A DNA stretch of 64,000 bases from Adineta ricciae (GCA_905250025.1 CAJNOJ010000247.1:89158-153157); one strand, 5' to 3'; shown: positions 11,851-23,120, counted from the stretch's first letter. Notes: generated from the sequence alone by a model not told the origin. Program-made: numbers and translations.

Positions 11851-12701
11851 ATGTCAAGACGAGAAAGTTCTGCTCCGATTCGTTCATTCATTATACTATC
11901 GTTTATAATCATTTATAGTCATTGTGTCAATAATCCTGTAGTAGGCAATGGTAAAGTTTTTGTTAACTTTCACTATCAATCCTATTCAAATACTTCTTTC
12001 CTTGGTCAAATGTCGGTTCGGTCAAATCTTTTTTGTATTACCGCATGCATACAAAATCCTAACTGTCGAACATCAACATTCGATACCGCAAATCGTAACT
12101 GTTTGCTGTACACAGAATTTACAGCACTTGGCCAACTTATTCCGAATAATGGCATGGTAACTTTTCAAAGTCGAAGTAAGTGTTTCTCCTTGGAATTTTC
12201 CTTTTGTGTGATACATATTTCCGATGTCTAAGTCAAAAGTTACTATGCTGCCGATTTTATGGGACATAAGTGCTTTATCTGGTCAATAGAGGTCTACTTT
12301 AACCTCTACTATGTTCGACCATGGAGATATGTTCATTTTAAGAGAATTAGCACTTTATTAAGGATCTGATGTGATAGTTCTTTCTTGCCTTTTCTTCTAT
12401 CAAAACATGTCAATTGACGGACACTTAGAATGAAATACATCTTGATTTATTAGATCCACGGAATTGTTTTAATTGGGCGACTGAATATGATACTGATCAT
12501 CCGTGGGGCGATTTGGATAACATGAATGGAATAAATAAAACACAATGTTTTCGATGGTGTGAAATGACAGTCAATTGTGTTGGCGCTGCAATTCGTTTAG
12601 CTTCTGGTTCTAATTCGACCGGGCACTGCTATATTAAAGAAAACATTCAATTTTACTATCTAGTTCCTGTAGCTAACCTTGTGACTTGGTATTGTAGTTA
12701 A
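11851..12701 (+). CDS. PAN/apple-like secreted protein, intact
   Basis: Exon 1 11851-12175 and exon 2 12454-12701 are joined across a 278-bp phase-1 intron (CGAA|GTAAGT ... TTATTAG), giving 190 residues. A signal peptide (SFIILSFIIIYSHC) is followed by a PAN-like segment with YSNTSFLGQM, CITAC, NCRTSTFD and NRNCLLY. A second segment contains NCFNWATEYD, CFRWCEMTVNCVG and HCYIKENIQFYY and ends in WYCS. The paired-cysteine spacing and the FDTANRNCLLY pattern suggest a PAN/apple fold, a carbohydrate- or protein-binding module. An upstream in-frame ATG at 11821 is not conserved in C1, so 11851 was chosen. The C1 homologue carries a stop codon. Confidence 0.75.
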
Positions 12702-13119
12702 CAGTGGTGCACAGTACCTTTCTCTTTATTATTAACTTATGCATTCACTAATCCTAATATATTCATTTTGAGAATTCCAGTTGAGTCATTTTCTTTTGTT
12801 TGCTTGAACTTCAATGCTCGGCACAGATATACTTGTGAAAATCTACTAATGCTGTTTGCTTTATCTATACTCAATACAATGTCTCGGTTTTTTAAAATGA
12901 TGATCATATATGTAAAGAAATACATAGATGTCATAATGCCGTTACGACGAGTATCGTCAGCCGAACGTCACGATACGCTCACCCTCAAGATGGATGAATA
13001 GGTGGTATTCCAAAAACTCGATGAATTTCGACGTGTCGTTGAATTCACAAATTTTTATTAGTGAAGCATGTATTTCATCGATTTTGTTGCATTTTTCATC
13101 GACCCTTCTCACGTTTTTT
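12702..13119. other. Intergenic, C2 departs from C1
   Basis: Similar to 5216-5425 up to about 12918, then unrelated to C1. No gene is seen before the acid phosphatase remnant. Confidence 0.55.
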
Positions 13120-13898
13120 CATACGTGATTTCTCCCTTTTTGGACACGATCGCTTGGACGCGACAGGCTACTTCGGATCATCGAATTCCACTGATCAATA
13201 CTTCATTCTCTCCTTAGTTTATCAGAATGGAAGCAACAACACACTGCATGGTGCTTTAGCTTGTCAAAATCTCTTCATTCCAACAGCATTTACTTTCAAT
13301 CAGGATGAGATGTATTCTTATCTCGCTCTTGTTCTTCTCAACGCAACGATTCGTTTTAACAGTAATACAAATTCGACGTTTGTTTTTGATCATATCGACG
13401 CATTTGCACTGCAATCATTATGCGCATATGAATATTCGGCATTGAATTCCAGCGATTTTTGTTCGTTGTTCACATTAAACGAATGGCGAGGGTTTGAATA
13501 AGCGTTGAATTTAGCTTTTTACAATGTTTATGCATTCGGAAACGAAACTGGTCGAGCTCAAGGGTTTGGTTATATCTAAGAATTACTCGCTCGATTTCAA
13601 CATCGATTAATTAACATCAGCCATTCATCTCAAGCATTTCCCCCACCGAACGGAAAAGATCAGATATCAATCATCTTCGTTTGTGGTGCGAACGAAGTTA
13701 AATAAAAGTATTTTACCATTGAATTCAATTCGAGGAGGGTTTTGTTCACGAGAAAGACAAGATGGTTTATGTTCGATAGAAAATTTTCTTGCAAGTCAAA
13801 TCAATGCAAGTACAATGGCGAATTTCGATTATGTTTGTTTCGGAAATTATACACTTGATAAAAATGTTCGTATCACCGATGGAACTCTCTTTCCATAA
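13120..13898 (+). pseudogene. Histidine acid phosphatase (clade 2) remnant
   Basis: Only the C-terminal half of a phytase-like histidine acid phosphatase remains. Recognisable in order are DHIDAFALQSLCAYEYSALN, FCSLFTLNEWRGFE, the AFYNVYAFGNETGRAQGFGY helix region, ELLARFQHR, then KLNKSILPLNSIRGG and the tail FDYVCFGNYT. The N-terminal catalytic RHGxR region is missing. The frame carries TAA at 13499-13501, where the family has Tyr, and a second TAA after GFGYI, where Gln is expected (IQELLARF). A frameshift or deletion precedes KLNK. Clade-2 acid phosphatases are common in fungi and also occur in animals, so origin is open. It lies in the C2-specific segment. Confidence 0.75.
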
Positions 13899-13915
13899 AT
13901 GAATAAGCTTTCCTA

Positions 13916-15085
13916 TTAGTTCAATTCAGTTAACAGTTCTTTTGTATGTTGATGTTTTAATGTAATATGAAGTTCGATTTCGTTCGGATTGGAAGTTGGA
14001 AGAATAAAAATAAGACCATCGAATAGAATCGAAGGAATACGAAATGCACGTGGAGTTCCTTTACCAAAATCGCATTGATACAAAGGAAATTTCGACCAAT
14101 TACTGATGGATAGATCAACACCACCATGTGCTTCCCATCCTAAATAAATCGGAGATTGATGATGATATTTCGCCATGTAAGCCAGAGCGGATTGAAGATA
14201 TTCTCGATTCATAAATTTTCGTTTATCGAGATTGATCTGTTCGGCAAGTTGAGTAACGGTTCGATGAAGAAGATCGGTCATTGAAAAAGAAAAACAAATG
14301 TAAAAACTGGCATTACCAAAGTAGTTTTCATCGATATCTGGTAAGAACATTCGAGTATTCAATGCCATACCGACTTTAACGGTTGTTTCGGATGGCAATT
14401 GACGAATTCGACTGATGGTTTGTGTTAACCAACCGACAAGAACATCATTTGTCGATAATTTTTCATTGGTAATACCAAGTTTAGTGAATAAATTCTCTTT
14501 AGTGAAATGTTTGATCACGGTTTGTGTTGAAGAAAGGAAATCGAACGAATGAATCGGTTCGATAACACTCATTTCTTTATGTTCAAACTGAATTGTAGAT
14601 GAATTCGCCAGATAGTTTAACTTCGATCGATCATGATCAAGTAAAGTCGGTCTTTTACCTTTCAACCATAAAGAAAAACGTTGTCCTAATAAACTAAATC
14701 CATGTCCATCAGAGAAATAATGATGACAACCAAAAACTAAGATGGTTCCATCATCGAAACGAATCTGATGTAAGAAAATCAAAGGTGAAACATCATTTGG
14801 TTTGAAACTATATGGAAATAAATCATCAATTGATGAGTCATTGTGGAAATATTTTGATAGACTTTCATTTGAACGAGATTCATAAGAAAACACTTGTCGA
14901 TCTTCACCACAATCGACAATTTGTTCATTTTTGATACATTGAAATGCTTGTGGACAGTAAATATGAAGAAATTCCAAAAAATCCTTTTCCAGACTATTGA
15001 TTTCATAGTCGAAGATAAGTAAAGAACGAATGTAAGCACACGGCATAAGAACATCGCATAATGAGAGACATGTTGATTTCGCCAT
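13916..15085 (-). CDS. BAHD-family acyltransferase
   Basis: A 389-residue frame with both BAHD hallmarks: HHYFSDG at residues 121-127 (HxxxD catalytic motif) and DFGKGTPRAF near 337 (DFGWG-type motif). LSLCDV at the N terminus matches the LSxxD start of the family. These enzymes move an acyl group from acyl-CoA to an alcohol or amine; they are typical of plants and fungi. At 389 residues it is shorter than usual (about 430-450), so a short 5' exon may be missing. The sequence upstream reads ...TTATG|GTGAGTAATTG ... TTTCACTGAG|TCGATGGCG, a plausible 5' intron ending at 15088. A truncated, stop-bearing relative lies at 18508-19112. The substrate cannot be predicted. Confidence 0.8.
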   Translation of the reverse strand: MAKSTCLSLCDVLMPCAYIRSLLIFDYEINSLEKDFLEFLHIYCPQAFQCIKNEQIVDCGEDRQVFSYESRSNESLSKYFHNDSSIDDLFPYSFKPNDVSPLIFLHQIRFDDGTILVFGCHHYFSDGHGFSLLGQRFSLWLKGKRPTLLDHDRSKLNYLANSSTIQFEHKEMSVIEPIHSFDFLSSTQTVIKHFTKENLFTKLGITNEKLSTNDVLVGWLTQTISRIRQLPSETTVKVGMALNTRMFLPDIDENYFGNASFYICFSFSMTDLLHRTVTQLAEQINLDKRKFMNREYLQSALAYMAKYHHQSPIYLGWEAHGGVDLSISNWSKFPLYQCDFGKGTPRAFRIPSILFDGLIFILPTSNPNEIELHITLKHQHTKELLTELN

Positions 15086-15684
15086 CGACTCAGTGAAAAT
15101 GAGTCAACGACGAAATAAAACGCCACGTCGTTTTGTTTTGTCACAATTACTCACCATAACGTTCTTGCACAATCTGTCGTGAATAAACGCAGTGGTTAAA
15201 GTTTCGGTAGTATTTGTGTTTAATAAGGAAAACGACTTTCCTTAGAATGGAAAAAGTAGCAATCAATTTTGAAAGTTACAATAAAAGCCACTACAAAATA
15301 GGTTTCCTTTCCTAGATGGTATTTCACCGAGAGAGAGATGTTGCCTATCGGTCCTTTAACTCATTCAAAAAGGTAGAAAAATCGTTCGAAACAACAAGTG
15401 TTATTCTCTACGAATAGATATCAAACCATCGCCATCACGTCATCTTTCGTTAATGATTGGAAAACTGAAGAAATTCACTTTCATTGCAAATCACTTTGTG
15501 TTCTTTGAAGCGTCATTTGATGGTTTTTTCGCTTTGAATATAAATCAAATTTATTGAATGTGATGTTCGATCTTTTTCTGAGAAAGGTTTTTCGAACAAA
15601 GATTTTTAATCAGATTATCCTAATGAAATGCTTCGTGTCTTGATTTTTACAATATAATCGAAATTACTACTGAAAAAATTAATT
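15086..15684. other. Spacer, possible 5' exon of the BAHD gene
   Basis: It holds a possible minus-strand donor near 15155 for a BAHD 5' exon, and otherwise no gene. The same spacer, with a few percent difference by eye, separates the second BAHD/NHL pair (19113-19677), where that donor is deleted. Confidence 0.5.
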
Positions 15685-17241
15685 TCAAAGGTGAACTAAA
15701 TCAAATCGTTGAATGCGATGATTTCGATAATCACCAACATAAAGATTTCTTTCACCATCAAATGATAAACCAAAAGGATAAAACAATTGATTTGGTTCAT
15801 TTCCTTCTCCATTTCCACCAACAGTTATTTCACCTTCTTCATCTCCTTCACACCATCGCATTATTCGATGGTTCACATAATCTGCAACATAAATTCGACC
15901 CTCATGATCAACAGTGACTCCTCGAGGATGACTCAATTGATTCAGATTCTCTCCTTTTCCATTTCCACCAGCAACAACAATTCCTTCCTGCGCATCTTTT
16001 CTCCATTTCATCACGCGATGGTTTTCCACATCTGAAACATAAAGAGATTGTTCATCATCGACAAACAGAAAAGTTGGACATTTGAACTGATTGAGTTGAT
16101 CTCCTTTTCCATTTCCACCAGCAACCACTCGTCCTTCACCCTTTTCTCCTATTTTCCATCTTCTCACTTCATCTTTCCCCCAATCAGAGACATAAACAAA
16201 TCCAAATTTATCCATTGTTAACCGCCAACAGCTAATATTGTCAATGAGAATCTCCGACTGATTTGTGTTCAAAAACCATCGCATTACTCTTCGATTTTCA
16301 CAATCCGCGATGATGATCGAATTATTTTGTTCATCAAAAATTACATCCGTTGGCTCATTCAATTGATTCAAACTGTTTCCTCTTCCATTTCCACCAGCCA
16401 CAATTGTTCCTTGATTTTCGTTTCTTTTCCATCGAACAATTCGATGATTCCCCAAATCCGCAATAAAAATATTTTGAAGTTTGTCGATAAATATTCCAAC
16501 AGGATCTGAAAGTTGATTTAATTTGTCTCCTTTTCCATTTCCTCCACAGATTGTCGATCCACTTTGTTTCCATTTCCTCAAAATTAATTCTAAACAAAGA
16601 AAAACGAATTCTTTTTTCATTAAGATTAACGCTTTTTCCTACAAAGACGTTAGCAAAGAAACATCTGAAAAGTCTTTTCCAAATCGAAATCGATTTAATT
16701 TTAACTATTGAAAAGAATATTCAAATAAAAATGAATTCAAATTGATTTTGAAAGAAAAGGAAAAGATATTCATTTGTTGATTTGATTAAAATGAGGAACG
16801 AATTGACGATTTCGTTAAATAAAGATCGTCAAACTTCACTCAATTTCAACAATTTTCATTTCGATAAAATCAAAATGAAACTTTTCTTCGTTAATTTTCT
16901 TTTTCTCTAAAAACCCAAAACTTCTTCTTCATCTTTCATCAAAATTCAATTCAATGTCAAATTTCTCACGAATTCTCTCAAAATAAACTCATCTAATCAT
17001 TTGAGATTATTCGAATCTACAAAAAATTTTCTATTTTTCTTTCAAATTTCGAGGTTTTCTCGAGATTTATTTAAATTAGAACTTTCTTTCAAATCAATTT
17101 TCATTCCCTTGGAAATCTTCACAATTCTCTTATCTTTGAAATCGTTCACATACTTTGAGCAACTGTTTTCAAAAGTTTTTCGACGAATATTTGTGAATTT
17201 TCGTTTGAATTCATTTCCAGTAGATTTTCCGAATGTTTTTT
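15685..17241 (-). CDS. B-box/coiled-coil/NHL-repeat protein, copy 1, partial
   Basis: The terminal exon 15685-16620 encodes about six NHL repeats, each with the cassette GGNGxGxxLNQLxxP, VDDxxxLYVSDxxNHRVMKW, forming a propeller. Upstream on the same strand, 17241-17040 encodes part of the coiled coil seen in copy 2 (FKRKFTNIRRKTFENS). The contig ends there at the n, so the B-box is lost. The 16621-17040 stretch between them is AT-rich and must hold intron(s). B-box-NHL proteins of this kind are numerous in bdelloids; TRIM-NHL relatives act in protein or RNA binding. No RING is present. The NHL exon has no disruption. Confidence 0.75.
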
Positions 17242-17242
17242 N
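17242..17242. other. Assembly join C2/C3
   Basis: The left flank is inside the coiled coil of an NHL gene on the minus strand. The right flank is inside an exon of a plus-strand BEN-domain gene. Copy 2 of the NHL gene continues differently (21190-21210), so the sequence across this n is not contiguous. Confidence 0.8.
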
Positions 17243-18112
17243 AAGCACAAGTCAAGTACGTCCACATCGGCTACTCTACAACAGTTATTGATTACAGTGA
17301 AAAAATTCGAATCTCAATATTTGAGACCTATTCTCTTGAAACAAGAGAAAAACGAATCTACGCTGAAATGTCTGTATAGCAATCAGAAAAAGATGCAAAG
17401 TACCTTACGAAAACAAAAGGTAATTCGTTCTTACACAAAAACTCAATTCATTCTTTTGTTCTAGTTGAACATCTCGTTGACCAATCCAGATGGCATAGAT
17501 GACTCAATTTATAATGCTGATTATCTCGCGACTTTGGTATGATTGATAAATTTGTAGTGATGGATATATAAACATTGAATTTGAACATTCTATTCAGCTG
17601 TATACATTAGCCGATGGAACTGTCATTGACTTGTTAAAACATTCTGGTGTGAAAGAACATGCTAATCGTTACGTGACATCGTTGATGGATGTTATTTTTA
17701 AACGTGAAGAGTTAGTCAATTTGGAGACGAAAGATGTGATCAAAGATGATCGATATCAATTGCTGAAGGGTTTCTATATATTATTGGTTAGTTTTCGTAC
17801 CATTAACTGATTTTGATTTCAGAAGCAGTTCGAAGTAAGTTTCGTTTACCTGAAGACGAACTTGAAACCATATGGATTTGGCTTCACAATGTGATCTTGG
17901 CTAAGCGTCGAACAATCATCGGGAAAGCAAGAAAAGGTATAGCAATTAGTATGAAAAGTTTCATTTTTTTATTTTCATTTCTCTTGAATGATAAATCTAT
18001 TGATTGATGACTACGTTTTAATTTCGAATTCCAAAGGATCAAGTAAACAAGTTGTTTTCTTTTCATTTATTTTAGCACACGACACGGCAAACAATCACTC
18101 CACTTAATCTGA
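17243..18112 (+). CDS. BEN-domain protein, 3' part
   Basis: Five exons can be joined in frame: 17243-17419, 17465-17536, 17598-17769, 17823-17936 and 18076-18112 (TGA), with GT-AG introns of 45, 61, 53 and 139 bp. The first exon gives a basic, helical segment (VKKFESQYLRPILLKQEKNE). The next two give a short linker and LADGTVIDLLKHSG. The region ANRYVTSLMDVIFKREELVN, RYQLLKEAVRSKFRLPEDEL and ETIWIWLHNVILAKRR has the features of a BEN domain, a DNA- and protein-binding module of chromatin factors. The 5' end is cut by the n. Intron splitting hides the gene from simple ORF searches. AATAAA occurs at about 18246. Confidence 0.65.
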
Positions 18113-18507
18113 TCGTGTTCTACTGCTGAATATTCGTTGAACTCAGCTTGCTTATTACTCGGATACAATTTTCCTATGTGATATTTATTGAGTATCCTTT
18201 TTTTCGAAACTTATACCTTTGTTATACATGTACTGATGAACATAAAATAAATATGAAAGAATAAATTATACTTCTCGCTAAATTTGAAGATTTTGACCAT
18301 GGATTATCAATAAGGCAACGCATGTCACACTATGAATATCGAATTGTGCTAATATGAGGCTCCTTTTTGCGATTATCTATAACTGCGATTTTTTTATTGC
18401 AGTTACGCGCAGTTGCGATTCATTTTGGCGCAATTGCGCGTAACTGCGAAATTTTACCGCAGTTACGCGCAACTGCGTCGCAATCTGACCGCAATAGCAA
18501 ACATGGG
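18113..18507. other. Spacer between BEN gene and BAHD remnant
   Basis: Holds the 3' flank of the BEN gene and the palindromic cluster at 18399-18477. The BAHD similarity begins abruptly at about 18508. Confidence 0.55.
18399..18477. repeat. Three-copy GC-rich palindrome cluster
   Basis: The motif gcagttacgcgcagttgcg (18399-18417) has a near-perfect inverted copy at 18429-18447 (18 of 19 bases, loop of 11). A third copy at 18459-18477 is itself nearly self-complementary. It is GC-rich within AT-rich surroundings and sits 30 bp from the break in the BAHD remnant. It could fold as a hairpin or cruciform. No known element is recognised. Confidence 0.6.
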
Positions 18508-19112
18508 AGTTTAGTGAATAAATTCTCTTTGGTGAAATTTTTTATCACGGTTTGTGTTGAAGAAAGGAAATCGAACGAATGAATCGATTCGATAACACTC
18601 ATTTCTTTATGTTCAAACTGAATTGTAGATGAATTCGCCAGCTGGTATAACTTCGATCGATCATGATCAAGTAAAGTGGGTCTTTTACCTTTGAACCATA
18701 AAGAAAAACGTTGTCCTAATAAACTAAATCTATGTCCATCAGAGAAATAATGATGTCAACCAAAAATTAAGATGATTCCATCATCGAAACGAATCTGATC
18801 TAAGAATATCAAAGGTGAAACATCATTTGGTATGAAACTGTATGGAAATAAATCATCAATTGATGAGTCATTGTGGAAATACTTTGATAGACTTTCATTT
18901 GAACGAGATTCATACGAGAACACTTGTCGATCTTCACCACAATCGACAATTTGTTCATTTTTGATACATTGAAATGCTTGTGGACAGTAAATATGAAGAA
19001 ATTCCTTTTCCAGACTATTGATTTGATAATTGAAGATAAGTAACGAACGAATGTAAGCACACGGCATAAGAACATCGCATAATGAGAGACATGTGGATTT
19101 CGCCATCGACAC
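18508..19112 (-). pseudogene. BAHD acyltransferase remnant
   Basis: Relative of 13916-15085 that keeps roughly the N-terminal half. Codons for the HHYFSDG region are preceded by TGA (18756-18758), where the intact copy has the Cys codon of GCHHYF. About two codons are lost (LEKEFLHIY against LEKDFLEFLHIY). The similarity stops at about 18508, in the segment before LGITNEKL, so the C-terminal domain with the DFGxG motif is gone. The donor of the putative 5' intron is also deleted. Its order relative to the NHL gene (19678) repeats that of copy 1, so the BAHD-NHL pair was duplicated as a unit. Confidence 0.8.
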
Positions 19113-19677
19113 AGTGAAAATGAATTAACGACAAAACAAAACGCCACGTCGTTTTGTTCTTGCACAATCTGTCGTGAGGAAACGTAGTGGTTAAAGTTTC
19201 GGTAGTATTTGTGCTTAATAAGGAAAACGACTTTCCTTAGAGTTGAAAAAGTAGCAATCAATTTTGAAAGTTACAATAAAAACCACTACAAAATAGGTTT
19301 CCTTTCCTAGATAGTATTCCACCGAGAGAGAGATGTTGTCTATCGATCCTTTGACTCATTCAAAAAGGTAGAAGAATCGATCGAAACAACAGTTGATACT
19401 CTACGAATAGATGTCAAACCATCGCCATCAAGTCATATTTCATTAATGATTGGAAAATTGAAGAAATTCACTTTCACTGCAAATCACTTTGTGTTCTTCG
19501 TAGCTTCATTTGATTGTTATTTCGCTTTGAATATAAATCAAATTTATTGAATGTGATGTTCGATCTTTTTGTGAGTAAGTTTTTTCGATCAACGACTTTT
19601 AATCACATTATCTTAATCAAATGCTTCGTGTCTTGATTTTTACAATATAATTAGAATTACTACTGAAAAAATGAATT
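19113..19677. other. Spacer, copy of 15086-15684
   Basis: Closely similar to the spacer in the first BAHD/NHL pair; no gene is seen. Confidence 0.5.
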
Positions 19678-21625
19678 TCAAAGGTGAACTAAATCAAATC
19701 GTTGAATTCGATGATTTCCACGATCACCAACATAAAGATTTCCTTCACCATCAAATAATAAACCGACAGGATAAGACAATTGATTAGGTCCATTTCCTTT
19801 TCCACTTCCACCAACAATTATTTCACCTTCTTCATCTCCTTCACACCATCGCACTATTCGATGATTCGCAAAATCCGCAACATAAATTCGACCCCCATGA
19901 TCAACAATGATTCCTTCAGGACCATCCAATTGATTCAGATTCTCTCCTCTTCCATTTCCACCAGCAACAACAATTCCTTCCTGCGCATCTTTTCTCCATT
20001 TCATCACACGATCATTTCCCCGATCTGAAACATAAAGAGATTGTTCGTCATCGACAAACAGAACAGTTGGAACGTTGAACTGATTGAGTTGATCTCCTTT
20101 TCCATTTCCACCAGCAACTAATGTTCCTTCACCCTTTTCTCCCATTTTCCATCTTCTCACTTCATCTTTCCCCCCATCTGAAACATAAACAAATCCGAAT
20201 TCATCCATTGTTAACCGACAACAGTCGATATTGTGAATAAGAATCTCCGACTGATTTGTGTTCAAAAACCAACGCATTACTCTTCGATTTCCACAATCAG
20301 CAATGATGATTGAATTATTTTGTTCATCAAAAATCACACCTGTTGGTCGATCCAATTGATTCAAACTGTTTCCTCCTCCATTTCCACCAGCCACTATTGT
20401 TCCTCGATTTTCATTTCTTTTCAATCGAACAATTCGATGATTCCCCGAATCCGCAATAAAAATATTTTGATGTTTGTCGATAAATATTCCTTCAGGATCT
20501 GAAAGTTGATTTAATTCTTCTCCTTCTCCATTTCCTCCACATATTGTCGATCCATTTTGTCTCCATTTCCCCAAAATTAATTCTAAATAAAGAAAAACGA
20601 ATTCTATTTTCATTAAGATTGACACTTTTTCCTACAAAGACTTTTGCAATGAAATATCTCAAAAGTTTTTTCCAAATCGAAATTGTATTAATTTCAACTA
20701 TTGAAAAGAATATTCAAATAAAAACGAATTCAAAATGTTTTGAAAGAAAAGGACAAGACTTTCATTTGTTGATTTAATTAAAATGAGAAACAAATTGACG
20801 ATTTCGTTAAATAAAGATCGTCAAATTTCACTCGATTTCAACAATTTTCGTTTCGATGAAATCAAAATGAAACTTTTCTTCTTCATCTTTCATCGTCTCA
20901 TCAAAACTCAATTCAATGTCAAATTCATCAAATCTGAAAAAGAACGAATTTCTCGCGAATTCTCTCAAAATAAACTCATCTAATCCTTTGAAATTATTCG
21001 AATCTACAAAGAATTTTTGTATTTTTCTTTCAAATTTCGAGGTTTTCTCGAGATTTATTCCAATGAGAATTTTTCTTCAAATCAATTTTCATTCCCTTCG
21101 AAATCGTTCACATACTTTGAATAACTCTTTTCGAGAGTTTTTCGATGAATATTTGTGAATTTTCCTTTGAATTCATTTCCAGTTGATTTTCCGAATGTTT
21201 TTTCATTTCCATTAATTGATCTTTGAAATAATTCAAATCAAATTCATTAAATTCATTTTCTTTTTGAACTTTTTTCATTTTTTCTGTTATTTCATCAAAT
21301 TTTCTCTTTAATTTATCGAGATCTGCTCTTCCTTTTTCGATTAAAATATTTCGATATTGTTGAGCTGTTTGTTGAATTAATATTCGATCGATTTCTTTTC
21401 CCATTGATCAATTTGTTTCATCGAGGAAGAAACGGATTGTTTTTGATTGATTTGGTCTTTAAATTGATCATAATCATTGATAATCGTGTTGAAATCTTCA
21501 TTTAAACTTTGCAGATGTTCATTTAAATGTAATAAACAAAACTCTTTTGAACAACCTGAACAAGAATAAATGATTTTGTCTTTGTTACAAACGAAACATT
21601 GTTTTTTGTTATTTGCCATTGCCAT
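19678..21625 (-). CDS. B-box/coiled-coil/NHL-repeat protein, copy 2, with frame break
   Basis: Reading 5' to 3': 21625-21390 encodes a B-box-type zinc finger (CFVCNKDKIIYSCSGC, FCLLHLNEHLQ) and a coiled coil to QIDQWEKKSIEY. 21404-21108 continues the coiled coil in another frame (IQQTAQQYRN, KLKRKFDEITEKMKKVQKE). 20625-19678 encodes the NHL propeller with GGNGxGxxLNQL cassettes. The two coiled-coil frames meet at 21390-21375 without room for an intron; relatives read ...KSIEKIQQTAQQ. A short insertion near TATTA explains the shift, so this copy may be a recent pseudogene. 20626-21107 is AT-rich and must contain intron(s). Confidence 0.65.
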
Positions 21626-22764
21626 TGTGGATGAAACGAGATGTTTTGTGAAACACTTGTCTAAATTGTTCGAGATAAAAAGATAAGTTCTGAGTCAAAG
21701 TCAATAAAATCAACAACGTGATGTTTTTAAAGAGAAAATTCCTTTCCGTTGAGAAAAGTAAAATAGTTTTGAGTGTTGAACTGATGTCATAGGTCTCTAA
21801 CACCATGTATTATCATTTTTTACCATGTTACTCGTTCTGCAAAATTACTCGAATAAGCGAAAGTGATGCTCTATTGTTAATAATTACAGATATCTTTGAT
21901 TAATTAGAGTGGAAACAAAGCTTTATCATAACAAAAAAAAACGTATTGAAAATTCGGAGAACAGTCGATAGTTTTTGGACGATGTAATGGCCATTTTTGG
22001 TTTCTTTTTCTATTGGGTTTGATATAAACTATCGTCCAAACTTTTCTTTTCCTGAGAAGAACATTTGAATCAATTAGGAAGATTTTTCAAGTGTAGTTTT
22101 GTCAAATTTCCGATGAATTGAAATGAAAATATTTTGACTTTTATCAACAAATATTCCAACAGGACGTCATACAATTGATCTTTCCTTTTACATATACTTC
22201 TCTACTTCAGTATGTTTCGTATTTGTTATATTATCATCGATGAATAATCTTAGAAGCATGTCATTATCACAAGTTTATCTGGTTCTTAGCGAAAAACGTT
22301 TCTCCGTTCGTAAACAACCAGCGGCTATTATAGTTGTCACTCATCTTGGAAGGGTTATTTGTTTTATCTCCTTGTTGTGTTCGGTTTCAGGGTGGATCTG
22401 ATCGCATTGGTAACAGAAAAATCAATAGTTACTCCGTTATCTTCACTCTTCTCTGAAACGACCTTTGTTTCTGAACAGAAGAACATTTTCTTTGATGAAG
22501 CAAACGGCATCCTTTTCATTGAAAAATAAAACTCGTTCTTCGTTTATTTAATGAAACCTGAGTTTCCCGATCAAATAGATAGGTCTCTTTTGGCGTCCAT
22601 GAACATTTTATTTGTTTTTATTCTTTATACACATTACGTAAACGTATACTTTAATTACTTTCTCGATGATTCTTTGTCTTCTATTAAATATTAAATCTGT
22701 CGAATAAAAAGAAGTTAGAAAGAATAAATGTGTATGAAATCGACCCTCACCCTTCATCATAATA
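21626..22764. other. Intergenic with an NHL scrap
   Basis: Largely non-coding. About 22127-22160 resembles the NHL-gene stretch at 16468-16501 (ATTTTGA.. TTTATC.ACAAATATTCCAACAGGA), a fragment of an NHL repeat left by an older copy. No other gene is supported. Confidence 0.5.
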
Positions 22765-22980
22765 ATCGTCCTATTGATTCTTCTATTACTTTTCAATTGT
22801 ATTCAAACTATTCAAGTCGGTTTGATACAAAATGTTTATTTAAATGTACCAATTTTTTCATCTACTCTTATTTATGGTTCATTTGATCAATGTTTATGTT
22901 TAATGATAAATTCAAATCAAACGATTGTGTCATTTAATTGTTATCAAAACAATAGAACATGTTAACTATTCAACAAGTAA
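22765..22980 (+). pseudogene. Fragment of secreted FG-GAP-type N-terminal domain
   Basis: A hydrophobic leader (IVLLILLLLFNCIQTIQ) is followed by QNVYLNVPIF, FDQCLCLMINSNQTIVSFN and NNRTC. The same spacing is seen in the first exon of the FG-GAP gene at 2208-2643 (YIGKMEN, CTCALLLTLNQS, NQTCQLF). The frame stops at TAA (22963-22965) where the relatives have Gln, and LFN follows directly. No propeller follows. It is an isolated, decayed first exon. Confidence 0.55.
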
Positions 22981-23112
22981 CGCTCATCCTTTCGATTCTC
23001 TGACCCTTTTCTGAAAGACTTTTCCGAGTGCTGAACACATTCAGAGATCTCGAAAGAGAAAAAACGCACTGCGATTGCTACTAGTGTTCAACTGAATCAT
23101 GGCACTATGTCA

Positions 23113-23120
23113 CACACTAG
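23113..23120. repeat. Target-site duplication, left
   Basis: CACACTAG, repeated exactly at 23434-23441 on the other side of the MITE. Confidence 0.75.

Noticed and set aside
18399..18477. CRISPR-like array or tRNA
   Set aside because: Copies are palindromic, irregularly spaced and only three; the genome is eukaryotic. No tRNA fold or promoter boxes are seen.
13916..21625. Bacterial, plant or fungal contamination as the source of the foreign-type genes
   Set aside because: They share contigs with rotifer-type genes, short GT-AG introns are nearby, and base composition is the same by eye.
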